A stretch of 64,000 nt of DNA, from contig NC_086250.1 in the NCBI RefSeq assembly GCF_021018805.1, positions 61,691,322 to 61,755,321 on the forward strand. The letters run 5' to 3'. A program made the position numbers and the translations under genes. Source of the stretch: Prinia subflava. Its lineage: Eukaryota; Chordata; Aves; Passeriformes; Cisticolidae. Of this stretch, positions 1 through 23,000 are shown piece by piece; the stretch's first letter is position 1; every line of letters starts with the position of its first letter. Under the pieces are notes generated by a model, which saw only the letters and a list, made by a program, of their open reading frames with translations, did no database searches and was not told where the DNA came from.

Positions 1-1150
1 AAGCTAGACTCGATTTCAAGTGCTGCTCCTGGCAGATAAAGATGCTGTCAGAGCCGCTTTCTGAAAATTCTGTCCCACCACTAAACTTGCATCCCTCCCT
101 AAAACGTTCTTCCTGAAATGACACATTATTGTCACACAGCATGAGATTGCCCAAGTTTCCATATCAAGATACTGACACCAACCAGAATCCTAATCCAGTC
201 CATGGCTGCATACTCTCCCTATTGCACACTTCCAAAAAAATGTCAAAGTGGCTTAATATTCTAAGCTTGATAAATTGATGGGTCTCATTTTTATACAACT
301 GACAATAAAACTTCTCTCACTTCCAAGCAAAGCAGTTCCCACAAGCATTTTCCCTCAGGTATTTCTTCAGGCTCTTCCCCTGAAACCACTTGAATGTAAC
401 ACTTGAAAGAAAAGGAAAATGGAAGACGATTGTTTTTAGCTGAGCACACCCAGCTCTACAGGAACAGGTCAGATAAATGAGCATTAACCTTCCAAGGCTG
501 CCCGTGGCCAACAACTCCCAGCCACCACTCAGCTACAGAGCACCAGGACCCTGCCAGGGTCAGCCCATGTGCAGCAGCATCTCACACAAGTCACAGAGTG
601 TATCAAAGTGCTCACTACCACACTGATGTCAAACTCTTCACAGCAGGATCAGGGAAAAGGAATTTTCCATCCCTTAGCACTAAAAAATTACACCTTCCTC
701 CTCCTCGATCCACTGACTGTTTTGTAAGACAATACAAAGAAGCTCAGCAAAAAGGACAGAAAAACCACTGAAGATAAAAAAAAAAGTTATAATGGTACCA
801 GAGCATTCACCGAGGGAAAAAATGTCACTTCATGTTTTCCCTGAGCTGCACATTTACTCAGACCCCTACACATGCCTTCCCCTGGCAGCTCCTGTTTTCT
901 TGGGACACAGGCATTTCTCAGCACACCCAGGAACACTGGCATCACTCAGGGGTCTTCTAGCAGAAGAATGGGTCAGATTTCAAGGTTTGGGGTGTAGATG
1001 GTGACCAGAGATCCAAATTTGGGATGTCTGACATTGCACAGGTATCTGATTTAAAATTATCTGTGGCTTAGGCCGTGCTGCTGTAACCTCACTGAAATCT
1101 TTTCCCTAGAGCAGCAACACTCCACTGGAGCAGAGTACTCACACTGAACA
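1..1150. other. Flank downstream of PSMC2, no gene recognised
   Basis: No exon with recognisable protein similarity is seen in either strand. In human the next gene past PSMC2 is SLC26A5, convergent with it, so its 3' part could lie here or just outside. A plus-strand AATAAA at 304-309 could serve such a transcript, but nothing else supports that. No CR1 fragment was recognised in this stretch. Confidence 0.4.
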
Positions 1151-1175
1151 CACACCTACCGTTTGGAACACTCCA

Positions 1176-1181
1176 TTTATT
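1176..1181 (-). terminator. PSMC2: Poly(A) signal of PSMC2
   Basis: The plus strand reads TTTATT, which is AATAAA on the gene strand, about 90 bases after the PSMC2 stop codon. It implies a short 3' UTR of roughly 110-120 nt. This is the first canonical hexamer after the stop. Confidence 0.75.
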
Positions 1182-1270
1182 TCTAGCTTCCAAGAACTAA
1201 ACGTGAATCACTACACTTGGGTTTTTGTTCCACAGGAAGTTCTGGGCATGAGGAAGACCCTTCCCAGGCG

Positions 1271-10738
<9,468 letters not shown>

Positions 10739-11086
10739 CGCGCCCGCCCGCCTTACGCAGCACCGCGCCGCTTCCGCCCGGAACACAAACCAGGGTGCAC
10801 CGCGGCCCGCGCCCGGGCAACTCCTTCCCCCCCGGCGCCGCGGCCGCCGCCGGGAGTTCCGCGCGGCGCCGCCGGTTCATCCCGCGGCCCCGGGCAGCGC
10901 CGCCGGTGCCGCCCCGCGGGAGCCGCTCCGGCCGCGGGGGCGGCGCGGGGGTAGCGGGGGCTCCGCGGGGCCCGCGGGGCCGGGGCAGGGCCGGCCGGGC
11001 CGCTTATGGCGCCGCACGCCGCCGCCGCCCCGGAAGCGCTGTGGGCGCCGCACGCGCCGGTGGCGCGGCGGGCGCAGGCCGCGGCC

Positions 11087-14000
11087 ATGGCGCTGGTGCG
11101 CGGCCCCGCGGCGGACGGGCAGCGCTCGGCCGTGTGCAGGCCGCTCTCGGCCGGTAGGTACCGCGCCCGCCGGGGAAAGCCGCCCGAGAGAGCCCGCCGG
11201 GCCCCGGAGCTGCCACCTCGGCCGGTCTCGGAGAACTTTCCTGTTTATTTGACTTTATTTGTGTCGGTCTCGCGTGCTGTGCCTTCGGCGGCATCGTTTG
11301 AGCCCGTGTGCGAGCAACAAGTCTGGGTTCGCTGCCGGAGGGAGGGGCCTGGGAAGGGGGAGCGGGAACGCGGGGAAGATCAATCCGCGTTTAATATCGC
11401 TGCAGCGGTGGTTTGCTCCGTTGCCAGTAGGACTGTATTTAATATCGCTTGACGCGTGCGTTCCTTTAATTTGAAAAAGCACCTTTGCAGATGTGAGAGC
11501 ACGGCGAGGCGTTGGGAGCTCCCGTCTGATGGGCACATGAGCTGGTTCTTGCACTCATGTGTGTGGAGCCTAAGAGAAGGTTCAGCCATCTGTAACCTGT
11601 GATGCTGTACTTTTGTGGGCTTCGATGGGGTTTAATTAAAAAAAAAAAAAAGTAAACCACAGAAGGTGAAGTTGCTTTTATGTTTTTGCTTATAGCATCA
11701 GTACTCTGTCAAGTGGAACCTGTGGGAAGATGGTTTGAAGCATTTATTAAGAGGAGAAACATAAATGTTTCTGCCTCTTTCCAGGAGCTAGAAGATGAGA
11801 AGGAACTTTCTGAAGAATCAGGGGATGAAGAACTGCAGCTTGAGGAATATCCTATGTTAAAAACCCTTGACCCAAAGGACTGGAAGGTACTCACTCAATA
11901 CAGATTCCTGTTAATTATTTTTGCCCATCAAGGTTATTTGCCATGCCAGGTGCTAAAGATGTCCTTCCTCTTCCCCTCCTACACTCATCTGAATCAGTTC
12001 ATGTCCCTTACCATATCTGGTGTGTGAAGGCAAACACGTCAGGATAAGATCTTAGTTTTGAGCTGCAGCTTTTTATTTTATTGCCTGAAAGAATGAAGTG
12101 TCTTTTCTCCCTGTCACCATCTCCTTTACTCTGGAGTTACATTGGCACTCTTAACATTAACAACACCGGTAACTGAATTTTCTGGTGCTTCAATCCAATC
12201 TAGATTAAGCTACTTGAATTTCTATGACAGGCTTAATTTATTGATACTCAGTTATTCAGTAATTATTCAGTAATTCATGACAGTTGTTCCTACAGTCTTT
12301 TCCCAATGTTCATTGAGAGAGGGAAGAATTCTCCCTCTTGCCTTTAAGAGGTGGGGAGGAGAACTGGTTTTCTGCATGTGTTGTGGTGTTTTTATGTGTT
12401 GTATTTACGAGTGTTTATTAGGATTTGTGGTTCTTTTCTCTCAGAATCAAGACCATTATGCAGTTCTTGGACTGGGAAATATACGATACAGGGCTACTCA
12501 GAAACAAATCAAAGCAGCTCGTAAGTACCTTTCCCTTATAAGCATAACCTTTTTATCAGGTGCACACAACTGGTTTCCAGTGAAAATACCTGCTTGTTGT
12601 GAACAAGTTTTTACTGTTTCCCAGGCCTAAAAGTTTGATTTGTGTTGCTTACCAGCCTCTTAAATTCCTATCACAGCTCTGAAATCCAGAGGCCTAACTC
12701 TAGGGAATTAAAAAATTTCACATCTCTGCTTCCTGGCCTGTGTGTTTTGTCAACAGCCTTGGGACTGTAACTACACATTCCTATATTTTTTGAGTCTGCA
12801 GTCAGGCTCAGTGAAAGGCAGAGGAACAGAGCTGTCCCTGCCCTGTGTGTTCCCAGAGGTTCCCTGGCAGCCCCCTTGGGAGTGCTGAGCTGCCCCGTTA
12901 GTGCTGCTGAGTGGTAACAGCCATACCAGTCTGAGAGTGGCATGGGAATGGAGCACGTTGGGCTTCAGAACTTTGTTTCTGGAAAGCAGTGTGCTTGACT
13001 GCAAGAATGATGCAAGTATTTAGTGGAGGGAGATTTTATAAGACTCTGAACGTTGTTCAGTAGGCTCTCTGGGATAAGCTGATGGCTTTGTGAATGGGTC
13101 TTGTGAACAACTACCTGTGTTGTTGCAAGAAGAATCACTGTCTCCAGATAGTTCCAAATGGAAATGGATGGAAATCAGTGGATTTTCCAGCTTACACAGG
13201 AAATCACATTGCCTCTGGCAGCTGCTCCACACACTGTGGAGCATTTGCTGCTGTGGAATAGAGCAGCAGCTGTTCTGGTGGTGAGCAGTGATCTCACTGA
13301 TCTGAGCAAGGGGCAGAGCCTGTCTCTTTAGGACCCTGACAGCACTCACTCACTCCTTGGTGCTGTAGAGATTGAGTCTTTTCCCCCTGTGTATTCTGTG
13401 CTCTCCTGTTTCTCAGAAGGATTCTGATTGTTTCTCGGGAGACAGGGTGCAGTAACTGCTTGCATGGTATCTTCTCTCTGGTATTTTAGAGAGAACCAAG
13501 AAGGTACCGTGTGTGTCGTAAGGCAATACGGTAAGATCTTTTGTCAAGGGAGTCGGTCTAAAATCTGGTTTTACCTTTTAAACACCAAGACAACTTTGGC
13601 AGCACCTCCAGTAGATATTCTGTATGTGCCAGTTGTGCCTGAGCAGAGGGAGAATTGAACCCAAAGTCTTGTGTGTGTGCTCAGTGTTAGTCATAGGGAA
13701 GTGCAGCAGCATTCACAGGCTGTAGTTTTCTTGCTAAATTTCACTTTGGACTGTGTTCAGAACATCAATAAAGGGATAGAATACAGGTTTTATTTTATCT
13801 GAACTTTTGTTTTTCATTAGAAATAACTAAAATTACATTAACTATTTTTATTTTTCGAGTTGTTTTTATATTTTCACTTAAGCTAATTGTACACTTACAG
13901 ATGCTAAAGCACTTTGCTGGGCATAACAGTAGAATAAGTCTCAGAGACTTCTTCAGATGTTGAGGTGGAATAGAAAATAGTTTGAGTTGTGGTTATTTTA

Positions 14001-17000
14001 TGTCCCAGCAAAGATGAAATAATGTTAATTCTAACTATAGTGTTAAGTTAAAGAAAATTCATTAACTTCTGTTTTCTCCCAGATCTAAGTGTTTGGTTTG
14101 TATTTTTATTTAAGTTTCGAATTAGAGAAACGCCAGTTGGAGTTACTGTGTTACTTTTTAGTTTGAAACTGTTTCTGATGAAGCATTTCTAACTGTAATG
14201 CATTTATGTGTTAGATAAATCCATGGTCTTGAAACATCATCCAGACAAGCGAAAAGCTGCAGGGGAGCAGATAGGAGAAGGTGACAATGATTATTTTACT
14301 TGCATAACTAAAGGTAAGCAAATTACCTCATTTGTTAGATACTCTCTCAACCTCCTTGATCATCAGAAATGTATTTGTTGTGCTTCATTAGGATCTTAAG
14401 GAATTGTCAATGACAAAACAGCTGGAGATGTTCTTTTTCCATTTTAGAAAACTGCAATAGATCCATAGATCATATTAGGTGCAATTTCCCAGTGGGTAGC
14501 AGCAGGATGGGAATGCAGCTGACAGACGTTTGGCTGCTGTGCCAGCTGGTGACAAAATGTGACACTTGTGGCAGTGCACACACAGATGAGCCTCTGGAGG
14601 TGGCCCCATACCTGGGATAAACCAGTGAGCCAGGGAGCAATTCCCCACAGGCACCAGCAGCAGTTGGAAAATCTGAATTCTAATGTGCTTGCTCTGCCAA
14701 CAGAACATGTGTTGATTTGATCCAGGTCATCAGTTTCTTCAGCTGCTCATTTTTGCCCACAGATGAGCAAGTGAACTCAATTGAATAAAATTTCCCTCCT
14801 GCCTGTGTAGCAGCGGACTTGGCAGTGCAGGATTAATGGCTTGACTCTGATTTTAGAGGTCTTTTCCAACTTAATGATTCTATGACCCAGAGCATCACTG
14901 CTGGGCAATTCCAAAACCATAGGGGCTGTTCTAGGTGTATGATTTACATCTCCAGAAATGCTTGAGAGCTTGGCTTTTTTGTTTATTTTAAACAAATTAT
15001 TTTCACTCAATAAGATTGAAGCAAGAGGAAATCTTGGAATTTGTGTTTCTAAACTTCCTTCTCTGAATTTCTTCTTACACATACTAGTTAGTGTGAGATA
15101 TGTTAGGCACAGGAATATTTTCTGCCTCCTTTGGAGTTGTCAGAAGGAGGAAGGTTGCCAAAGGAAATCATTTTTCTGTTGCAGTCCTCTCAGAAACTGT
15201 CAGATATCTATGATGAGAACTACCTACCAGTGAATTCAGGAATATGCTCTGTGTTCTACACACATGGAGCAAAATATCATAGAATCTTCTCTCTTAACTG
15301 CTTACAATCCAAGTTTGAGGGTAAACAGAAAGGAAAGCAAAAAGTAGCAAAGAAAGGGAATAATGCTCCTGGGCAGCATTTTGGAGGAAGGAAATCCTAA
15401 AATGCAATTGTAGGAAAGGGGGACCTGGAGTAGGAGCAAACAGTAATGAAACAGAAAGAAGGTGGGAGAACATAGGTTGGATTCAGAACTTGATCTGACA
15501 AAGGAATGTGTGGGAGATACAGAGCTGGGGCAACTGAATGTGTAGGACTGAGGATCTGTAAGTGGAAGGGACATCTCTCAAATGGACGAGGAACCAATGG
15601 ATGTGCACGGAATTTCCTGGATCAGGAAAATGGTATGAGGGTTACTGAGGCAGGATAATTGGGGTCATTTGGAGTGTTGGTGGAGGAAGTCCTTTCCCAG
15701 AGGGAGAGGGCAGACTGGCAGACAGCAGCTCACTGATGGCCACTGTCATTCCTTCCTCTCTGCACTGACATGTGCAGTGAGATCCGTTTACAGAACTGCA
15801 GAGCACCAAGGTCTCCAGGTTATCACCTCCTACATCCAACCTTCATGGTGCAGTGTCCTCTGGCAGGCACAGAAGTCCATGAATGACTATAACACAAATT
15901 GGATTCCTTTGACTTTTGATTCTTAATGAAAAATAGTGATCATTATAAAACTCCACGCTTCATTGAGGAAAAAAAAAGTAAGAGTACTAAAGCTATAGTT
16001 AGTGTGATTTCCAGAATATAAGATTAGTAATGCATTGGCTCCCCAGCTACAGGGGTTTAAGAGCATGAAAACAGGGGGTGTTTGCATGTTTTGGAGAGTT
16101 TGTGTGGAGTTTTATATTCTGTCCAACTCAGTACAACTTCATTGTGACCTGCAAAAATTCTAACGAATGGTTCCTTTTCTTGCCCATTTTGACAACACAT
16201 TAACTCAGGGACTGCCTTTTCTCTTCCTTAGTAGACCATCTTGTCAATTTATCTTGCAAGGATCTAGTGTAGAATAAAAGTCTGAAGATGTCATGCCCAA
16301 ACTGAACAAAATTTACTGCTATAAAATTAAATATTATCAGTTTCGTTACATTTTAATGGTTAAATGTGTTCTTTCTCATAAATGTTCCTCATACTTAGTT
16401 TAACAGGAATAGACAGCAATGCTTTTTGTGTCACTAAAATAATTAAATATCAAGCTCTACAGAACGCTACTGATAGATCAGATACAGATCTGAGAACATC
16501 TTTTTAAACATTTACAACCTTATGTCTGCTAACTTTCAGCTTATGAAATATTATCTGATCCCGTGAAACGACGAGCATTTAACAGCATAGATCCAACTTT
16601 TGATAACTCTGTACCTTCCAAAAGTGAAGCAAAAGAAAATTTCTTCGAAGTTTTCTCTCCAGTTTTTGAAAGAAATGCCAGGTAAGCTATGTCTGACTGC
16701 CCTTGCTGTTGCTGGAGAATCAGCATTTGCAAACTCTTTTGACATTATGTTTGTAACAAGAGATGGATTAATTTGCTAAAAATGTAATACAATTGAAAGA
16801 GTTGCAATTATTTTTTATGTCATTTAAAAAAATCTGAACTGTCACATTAATGGCATTGAGTTTGACCCATGCAATTTTAAGAAAAGTTTTCAGCTTCCTA
16901 TTACCTACTGCCCTTTTTGTTCAACTCATTGCTCCATCTTACCACTTACAATACCAAATGTTTGTGTGCTGCTGACTAAAAATTCCTTTTTAAAATTATT

Positions 17001-20000
17001 TTCTTCTGAGAGTGAGACATTAACAGAATGCAGTAGTTATAGTCATGATTTAGCTGGTTAAAAGAGAAGATAATTGTAACTATCAATATTTGGTGGTTTT
17101 CTCTTACATTGTGTGACTTCTGCATTTGATTCATGGTTGACAATTAACTTGGTATTAAGGTTGTCACAATAGAAACCTGTCAGCTTTTCCCTGTATAAAA
17201 GTGCTTAATTGCATGAGGCACTTGACAACATTCTGAACAATTATTATTTAAAGTAGTCGTACTGAATTGTCTGTCAAGTATTCCATAGACTTCAGACCTG
17301 GATCTGTGGTCAGATGAGGTTTGTCTCTTCTCTGCATTGGAAATGGATGCTGTGTCATGGAACCACAAATACTAGACCCTCTGGAAGATTTCCCTAGAAA
17401 AAATGCAGCGGAGGCAGAGTATGCATTATTCCCCTGTGCTCCATTAGAATGTGTGGGACACTTCGTGTACCCTACCACAGAGCTGAGTTATTCACAGAGC
17501 ACTTTCTGCCCACTTCCTGTAAGCTCCTCTTCCAGAAGAATGTGCACAGAGAATTGAATTGAATATCTACAAAGATGGCTTTTGCTCTATCAGGTTTTCT
17601 TGAGGCACAAGGCAGGAGGCACTCAGGCAGGAGAAGGTTGCTTTTTTGGGGAAACTTCCCCAAAAATGCCCAGTCTGGAGGATACTTAGGAGGAGTTCTC
17701 CTGCTCTGTTCTTCTTTCCTGGTGCCCCCTCTCTGTTGGTGGGAGGGAGCTTTGGAATTTGATTCTGTACTTAACAAATGCCTAGTTATGAAGATTGTAT
17801 GTATTATTTCTTGAATATATCCATGTATTTTCAGGTGGTCAAATAAGAAGAATGTACCTAAACTTGGAGACATGAACTCCTCATTTGAGGAGGTAGATGC
17901 ATTCTATTCCTTTTGGTAAGTTAGCTGATGCTTCCATTTCTATTTACAGTATTCAAGACATGCAGTATAAAGGGCTTGCAGACCCTTTGGTGTGTGGGTT
18001 GTTCACTGTGGGCTGACCCAACCTCGTAATGTCCCAAAATTACCCCACAGCTGTTTGTGCCTTGCACAAACTGAGCTGGCTTTGTCCTGGCTAATCCCTC
18101 TACTGGTGAATTCACGGTTGCAGTGGGAATTTCTGACCACAGGGACTGAGAACTGAGCTGACCCACAGACTGAAAGTCAGGTTTATCTCACCTGACCTTT
18201 ATTTTTATTGGAGATGTCTTAGGTGTTTAAGCTCCCCTAGTAAAGGGAGGTGTGTTTAGTCCAAAAATGTCAGTAATGTTTATGGCTTGCCTTACCTGCT
18301 AAATATGGGTGCTCACATAAAGATTAATTTCTCTCTGAACTCTTCAGACTGCACTGCATTTCCACTGCCTATGATGGGAGCTTAGACAGCTGTAGATATT
18401 TAGAGTGGGCAGGACTGATGCCATCCTGAAGCAGACTATGTCCCATAGTACAGAGAGGTGTAAATCATCCTGCATTTTGACTTAACACAGTGTGGAATCA
18501 CTGTAGGTGCAGTATAATTGTAAATTATGTATTATAAATTGTAAACAGCAGTATAGTTGCTTACAAACACGTAACAGTAAAAAATATAGCTGATTTTTAA
18601 CAGATTTTCTGGTTTTTCATTCACTTTTTTTTCCTTAAATGTGCTTCAGGTATAATTTTGATTCCTGGAGAGAGTTTTCCTATTTAGACGAAGAGGAAAA
18701 AGAAAAAGCAGAATGGTATGTAAGTAAAAATAATTTTGACAGGAGACTGAGAGATTGATACAGTAAGATTTTCCAACTTTCTGTTAGACTGTAAGTCACA
18801 GGAAGAAAGGTGGCTGAGCCAAGTCTGAATTCCACTCTCCCAGCCTAGGGGTCAGTCATGGACTTGAACTGAACTTACTGTGGGCTTCTTCATGTAATTG
18901 AATTCGTTCCTGCTTGCCCCGCAGAGGTATATCTGAGGTGCTTTGAAATGTGCATTTATTTAAGTTCAGACTTGCAATTCCTGCCAGTCCCAAGCACAGG
19001 CTGAACCTGGAGCCAGGACAGAGTGGAGGAGCATGCAGGTATCATTTCTCTCCTTAACTTGTACTGAGAAAGTGATACTTCCTCAAATTTGGAGAGATGC
19101 GTTCTGATGGCATGATGTTAATAAAAATTACATATTTGTTGATGTAGTGATAGTTGCTGAATTACTCAGACCATGTTGCCATTGGAAAATACATTCTGTT
19201 TTTATCCTTCCAACAGTTATAAATAGAATGTTCAGAACTTGGAGCACTGAATCATTTAGTCTAACACACATTTCACAGGACACAACCTTCCACTTAGTAA
19301 TCCTTGTGAGACCATAACTTGCGTTGTATGAATCTCTTCTTCCAAGTTTGGCTAGAAATCAGTTTTCTATTTAGATTCAGTGGTTGTCTTTGTGCTAGAA
19401 ACTGCCATATTTAGGCTGTAGCTAGGCATTTCTCTTCTCTTGTGCCTGTTCTGCTGTTGAATTTCTTGAGCCTCACCAGACCCACTGTTCTCTCCTGTGA
19501 AGATTCTGTGAAGGCACTGTAATCAATTCCCTGTCACTTGTACTTGGGGTAAATCACACAGATGAACCTCTAGGCTTCTCATTGGAAGGGTCTTGGTTTA
19601 TTTGCATAGCTCTTTTTTCCTGCTCATTCCTGTCATTAGTGTTTTTTTCTCAAAGATGTTTAAACAAATAGCACCTAGTCTGTTGTACTTAGGAGAGAGA
19701 ACTACATTACAGATGCTGTTCAGATGGTCATGATTCTTGCTACCCCTTCTTGCCAAAGGTGATGTTGCTCATGTTTTAAAGCTACTGGTATTAGTCTACT
19801 GGTATTAGTCTACTGGTATTAGTTACGGGGATTGTTTTCTTTGTTCTGAGGTATTGAGTGGTTTGGGTTGGAAGGAGCTTTAAATACCACGTAGTTCCAA
19901 CCTCCCTGCCACCTCTATTGCTCTCTGTGTGTTTGTGTGGGTGAGGCTGCAGGCCCCCACTAAAAATTTGCCTCTTTGTTGACAGTGCTGGTAAATATTT

Positions 20001-23000
20001 CAGATTATTTAGTTGGCCCATCTATATCCTGAGCTGTATTTTAATGGAGTGAATCTGGCAGGATTTTACCCAGAGCATCAAGCTGCTTCCTAGAGCGTTG
20101 TTTCTGAGTTTCAAGATGGATTTACTTGACATTATTATATCCTGCAAAGCAAGATATTTGTGGCATTGCTTATACTGCTGTCCTTTAATTAAATCATATG
20201 CTATCATTTGTGTTGTTTTGCTTGAGTTTAATGTTAGGTAAGCAAGTGGATTGCATTTTGGAAATGAAGTCCACGATCTCATTCCCTGCAATGACAGATA
20301 AGCAGCTTGGCTTGTCAGGTTTATATAACTGTGTAAACACTTAGCATTTTTTACATGAGCTCAGAGCCTGGAACTTCATTTTTTGAAGTCTATTTTTGAA
20401 GTATTCACTGAAGAACATCTGTGTGGGGGAAACTATTTAAGAAGCTTGTTGATGAATTTCTAACAGTGGCACTGTAAAGCATTAGCACTGAACTATGCTT
20501 TCCCTTTTAGTCGAGATGAAAGGAGGTGGATTGAAAAGCAGAACAGAGCTGCCAGAGCGTTGAGAAAAAAAGAAGAAATGAACAGAATTAGGACTCTTGT
20601 TGGTGAGCACACAAGCTGTTCTTTAAAGAGAGATTAGTTAACTAGCTGTGGAAATCTGCTGGTTCTCTTCTATACATGATGCTTCCTTTCTTCTGCCAGA
20701 CAATGCATACAGCTGTGATCCCAGGATAAAGAAATTTAAGGAGGAAGAAAAGGCAAAGAAGGAAGCAGAGAAGAAAGCCAAGGTAGAAGCAAAACGGAAA
20801 GAACAGGAGGCAAAAGAAAAAGTAAGTGAAGTACTTCACTTGGGTTGAAAAATTCTGCTTCATTCACACCTCATGTACTGCTTCAGGTTCTAGATGTGTC
20901 AAAAGACTACTGATAGAATTACCCTGGGGTTCAAAGATGTGTTGTCTCTGATGCATGTGCAGCAGGCAATGCAAGGCTGGCAGCCCTTGACAATGAGATG
21001 GAAACAAGGAATGCAGATCTGAAACAAAACACCTTTGAAAACTGAGTTCTTTTGTTGCATGCACTTCCTCTGGTTTCAAGGCAAGCATTAAGTGCATAAA
21101 ATGGACATGTCTGCTTGCCTTGTGCATGAGGTTTGTGAATGGTTGGTTGGTATGAAATACTTTGAGGTAATAGAACATACTTGATAAATATTAACAGTTT
21201 GGACAAGATGGCTCTGAAAGTACAGGAATGAAAGGGAGCTGGAAGGTGCAAAAAAGTTACTTAAAAGACATTAGAACACTGCAAAATAGTCAATAATGAT
21301 GCAGGAGCAATATTGGACTACGAAGTTTATACTCCTGAGGCAGGTGCAGGAAATATATACAGTTCTGTATCTTCGTTGTAGAGGAAGTGAGGATTTATAA
21401 ACTGAGAGCCCTCACAGTGAGTACTTGAGTTAATGCCAAATGGTATATATGTCATCATCTCCCTCAAAATTCTTGGAAAACCAAACATTGAAGTATTTAT
21501 GTATTTTAAAACCCCCAAACATACACACGAAACTCCACTCAAACCAGAAGTAACACATTTTGATATTGGATGGCTGAATGACCCTGTAACAATGTGACTT
21601 GGAGGATTTTTTACTTGGATTTTTTTTTCCTTTTGATTGCAGCAAAGACAAGCAGAATTAGAAGCAGCACGGTTAGCAAAAGAAAAGGAGGAAGAAGAAG
21701 TTAGGCAGCAAGCATTAGTAGCAAAAAAGGAAAAAGAGATACAGAAGAAAGCAATCAAGAAAGAAAGGCAAAAACTCAGAACAACATGCAAGGTATTTAA
21801 CTATTATTACAATGAAATACAGGTTATGTCAGACAAATTACTGTGTTTGCTTGTTCTTAGGGCTGGAGATGGGTATGGAAAGTGGGTTTACTGAAAAACC
21901 AAAACACTAAAACACGTACTTACATGGGTATGAGTTATGAGTAAAGCTGACTAAATAGGTCCAAATGCAGCAGTGGCTGAAGAATGCTGTGTGTTAAGCC
22001 TTTGTCTGAAGGAATAGGACAATAAAGTTCAAGAACTTTGTAGAACGTGTATTTCTGCTTCCAGAACTGGAATTACTTTTCTGATAATGAGGCAGATTGT
22101 GTTAAAATGATGGAGGAGGTGGAAAAGCTTTGTGATCGTCTTGAGCTAGCAAGGTAAGTCTTCCTGCTGCTGCGTTCTGCTCATTTTGATACCTATCTTT
22201 CTACTAGCTCTCCATTGTAACTTAATAATTTATTTTTAGTCTGCAATGCTTGAATGAAGCACTTACATCCACAACAAGGGAAGGAGGAAAGGCGGCTGTA
22301 GTAAAACAGGTAATTATGCTGAGTGTTGAATCCAAATAACAAAATCATTTGTGAAATCAACCTGTCTGAACTGAAGTAAGATACAGCATAGCTGCTGTGG
22401 AATTGTGCTTGTTAAAACACAAAGACTTGATTTTCAGAGTCCACAGGCAGAGGGATCTCTGCTCCATTTTACATTGTGCAGTTCATGGCTGCTCAAATTA
22501 ATAAGGCCAGCCAAGAAAAAAATACACATTTTTTGTGTATTGTGTTCTTCTGTAAAGAATACAAAACCTCTTGTACAGTATACAGAAACAGCAGAGGAAT
22601 TCCATTTTGTCCAGCAATGTGTAGCAGTTACCTTGAGGGAACGAGGGTAGTCTTAACCTACTCTGTTATGCAAGAAAAATCCCAGTCTAGTGTCTGTGAC
22701 TTGAGGATAGATCCACAAAAGAACTTAGTGTGCTGCAAGCTGTAGACACTAGAAGGGCTGGTAGGTTGGATACCAAAGACTGGGAAATGCAAGATACATG
22801 GAATCAAAATTTACCAAACCTCAGCAAGGATCTGCCAAACTGTTTGTCATTGGGGAAAAGCCATTTGAACTAAAAGCTGAACCTACATCCTCCTGCAGAA
22901 GGAGTAAGGCACTTTCCTTCATCCACTGTGGATTCACAGCTTTGAACTTTTTTCCATAGTGGGGAATATGATCTGCCTTCATCCCAGAGTCAGGTTTACT

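Noticed and set aside
1..1150. 3' end of SLC26A5
   Set aside because: Expected from human gene order, but no matching protein segment was found, so no gene is called.
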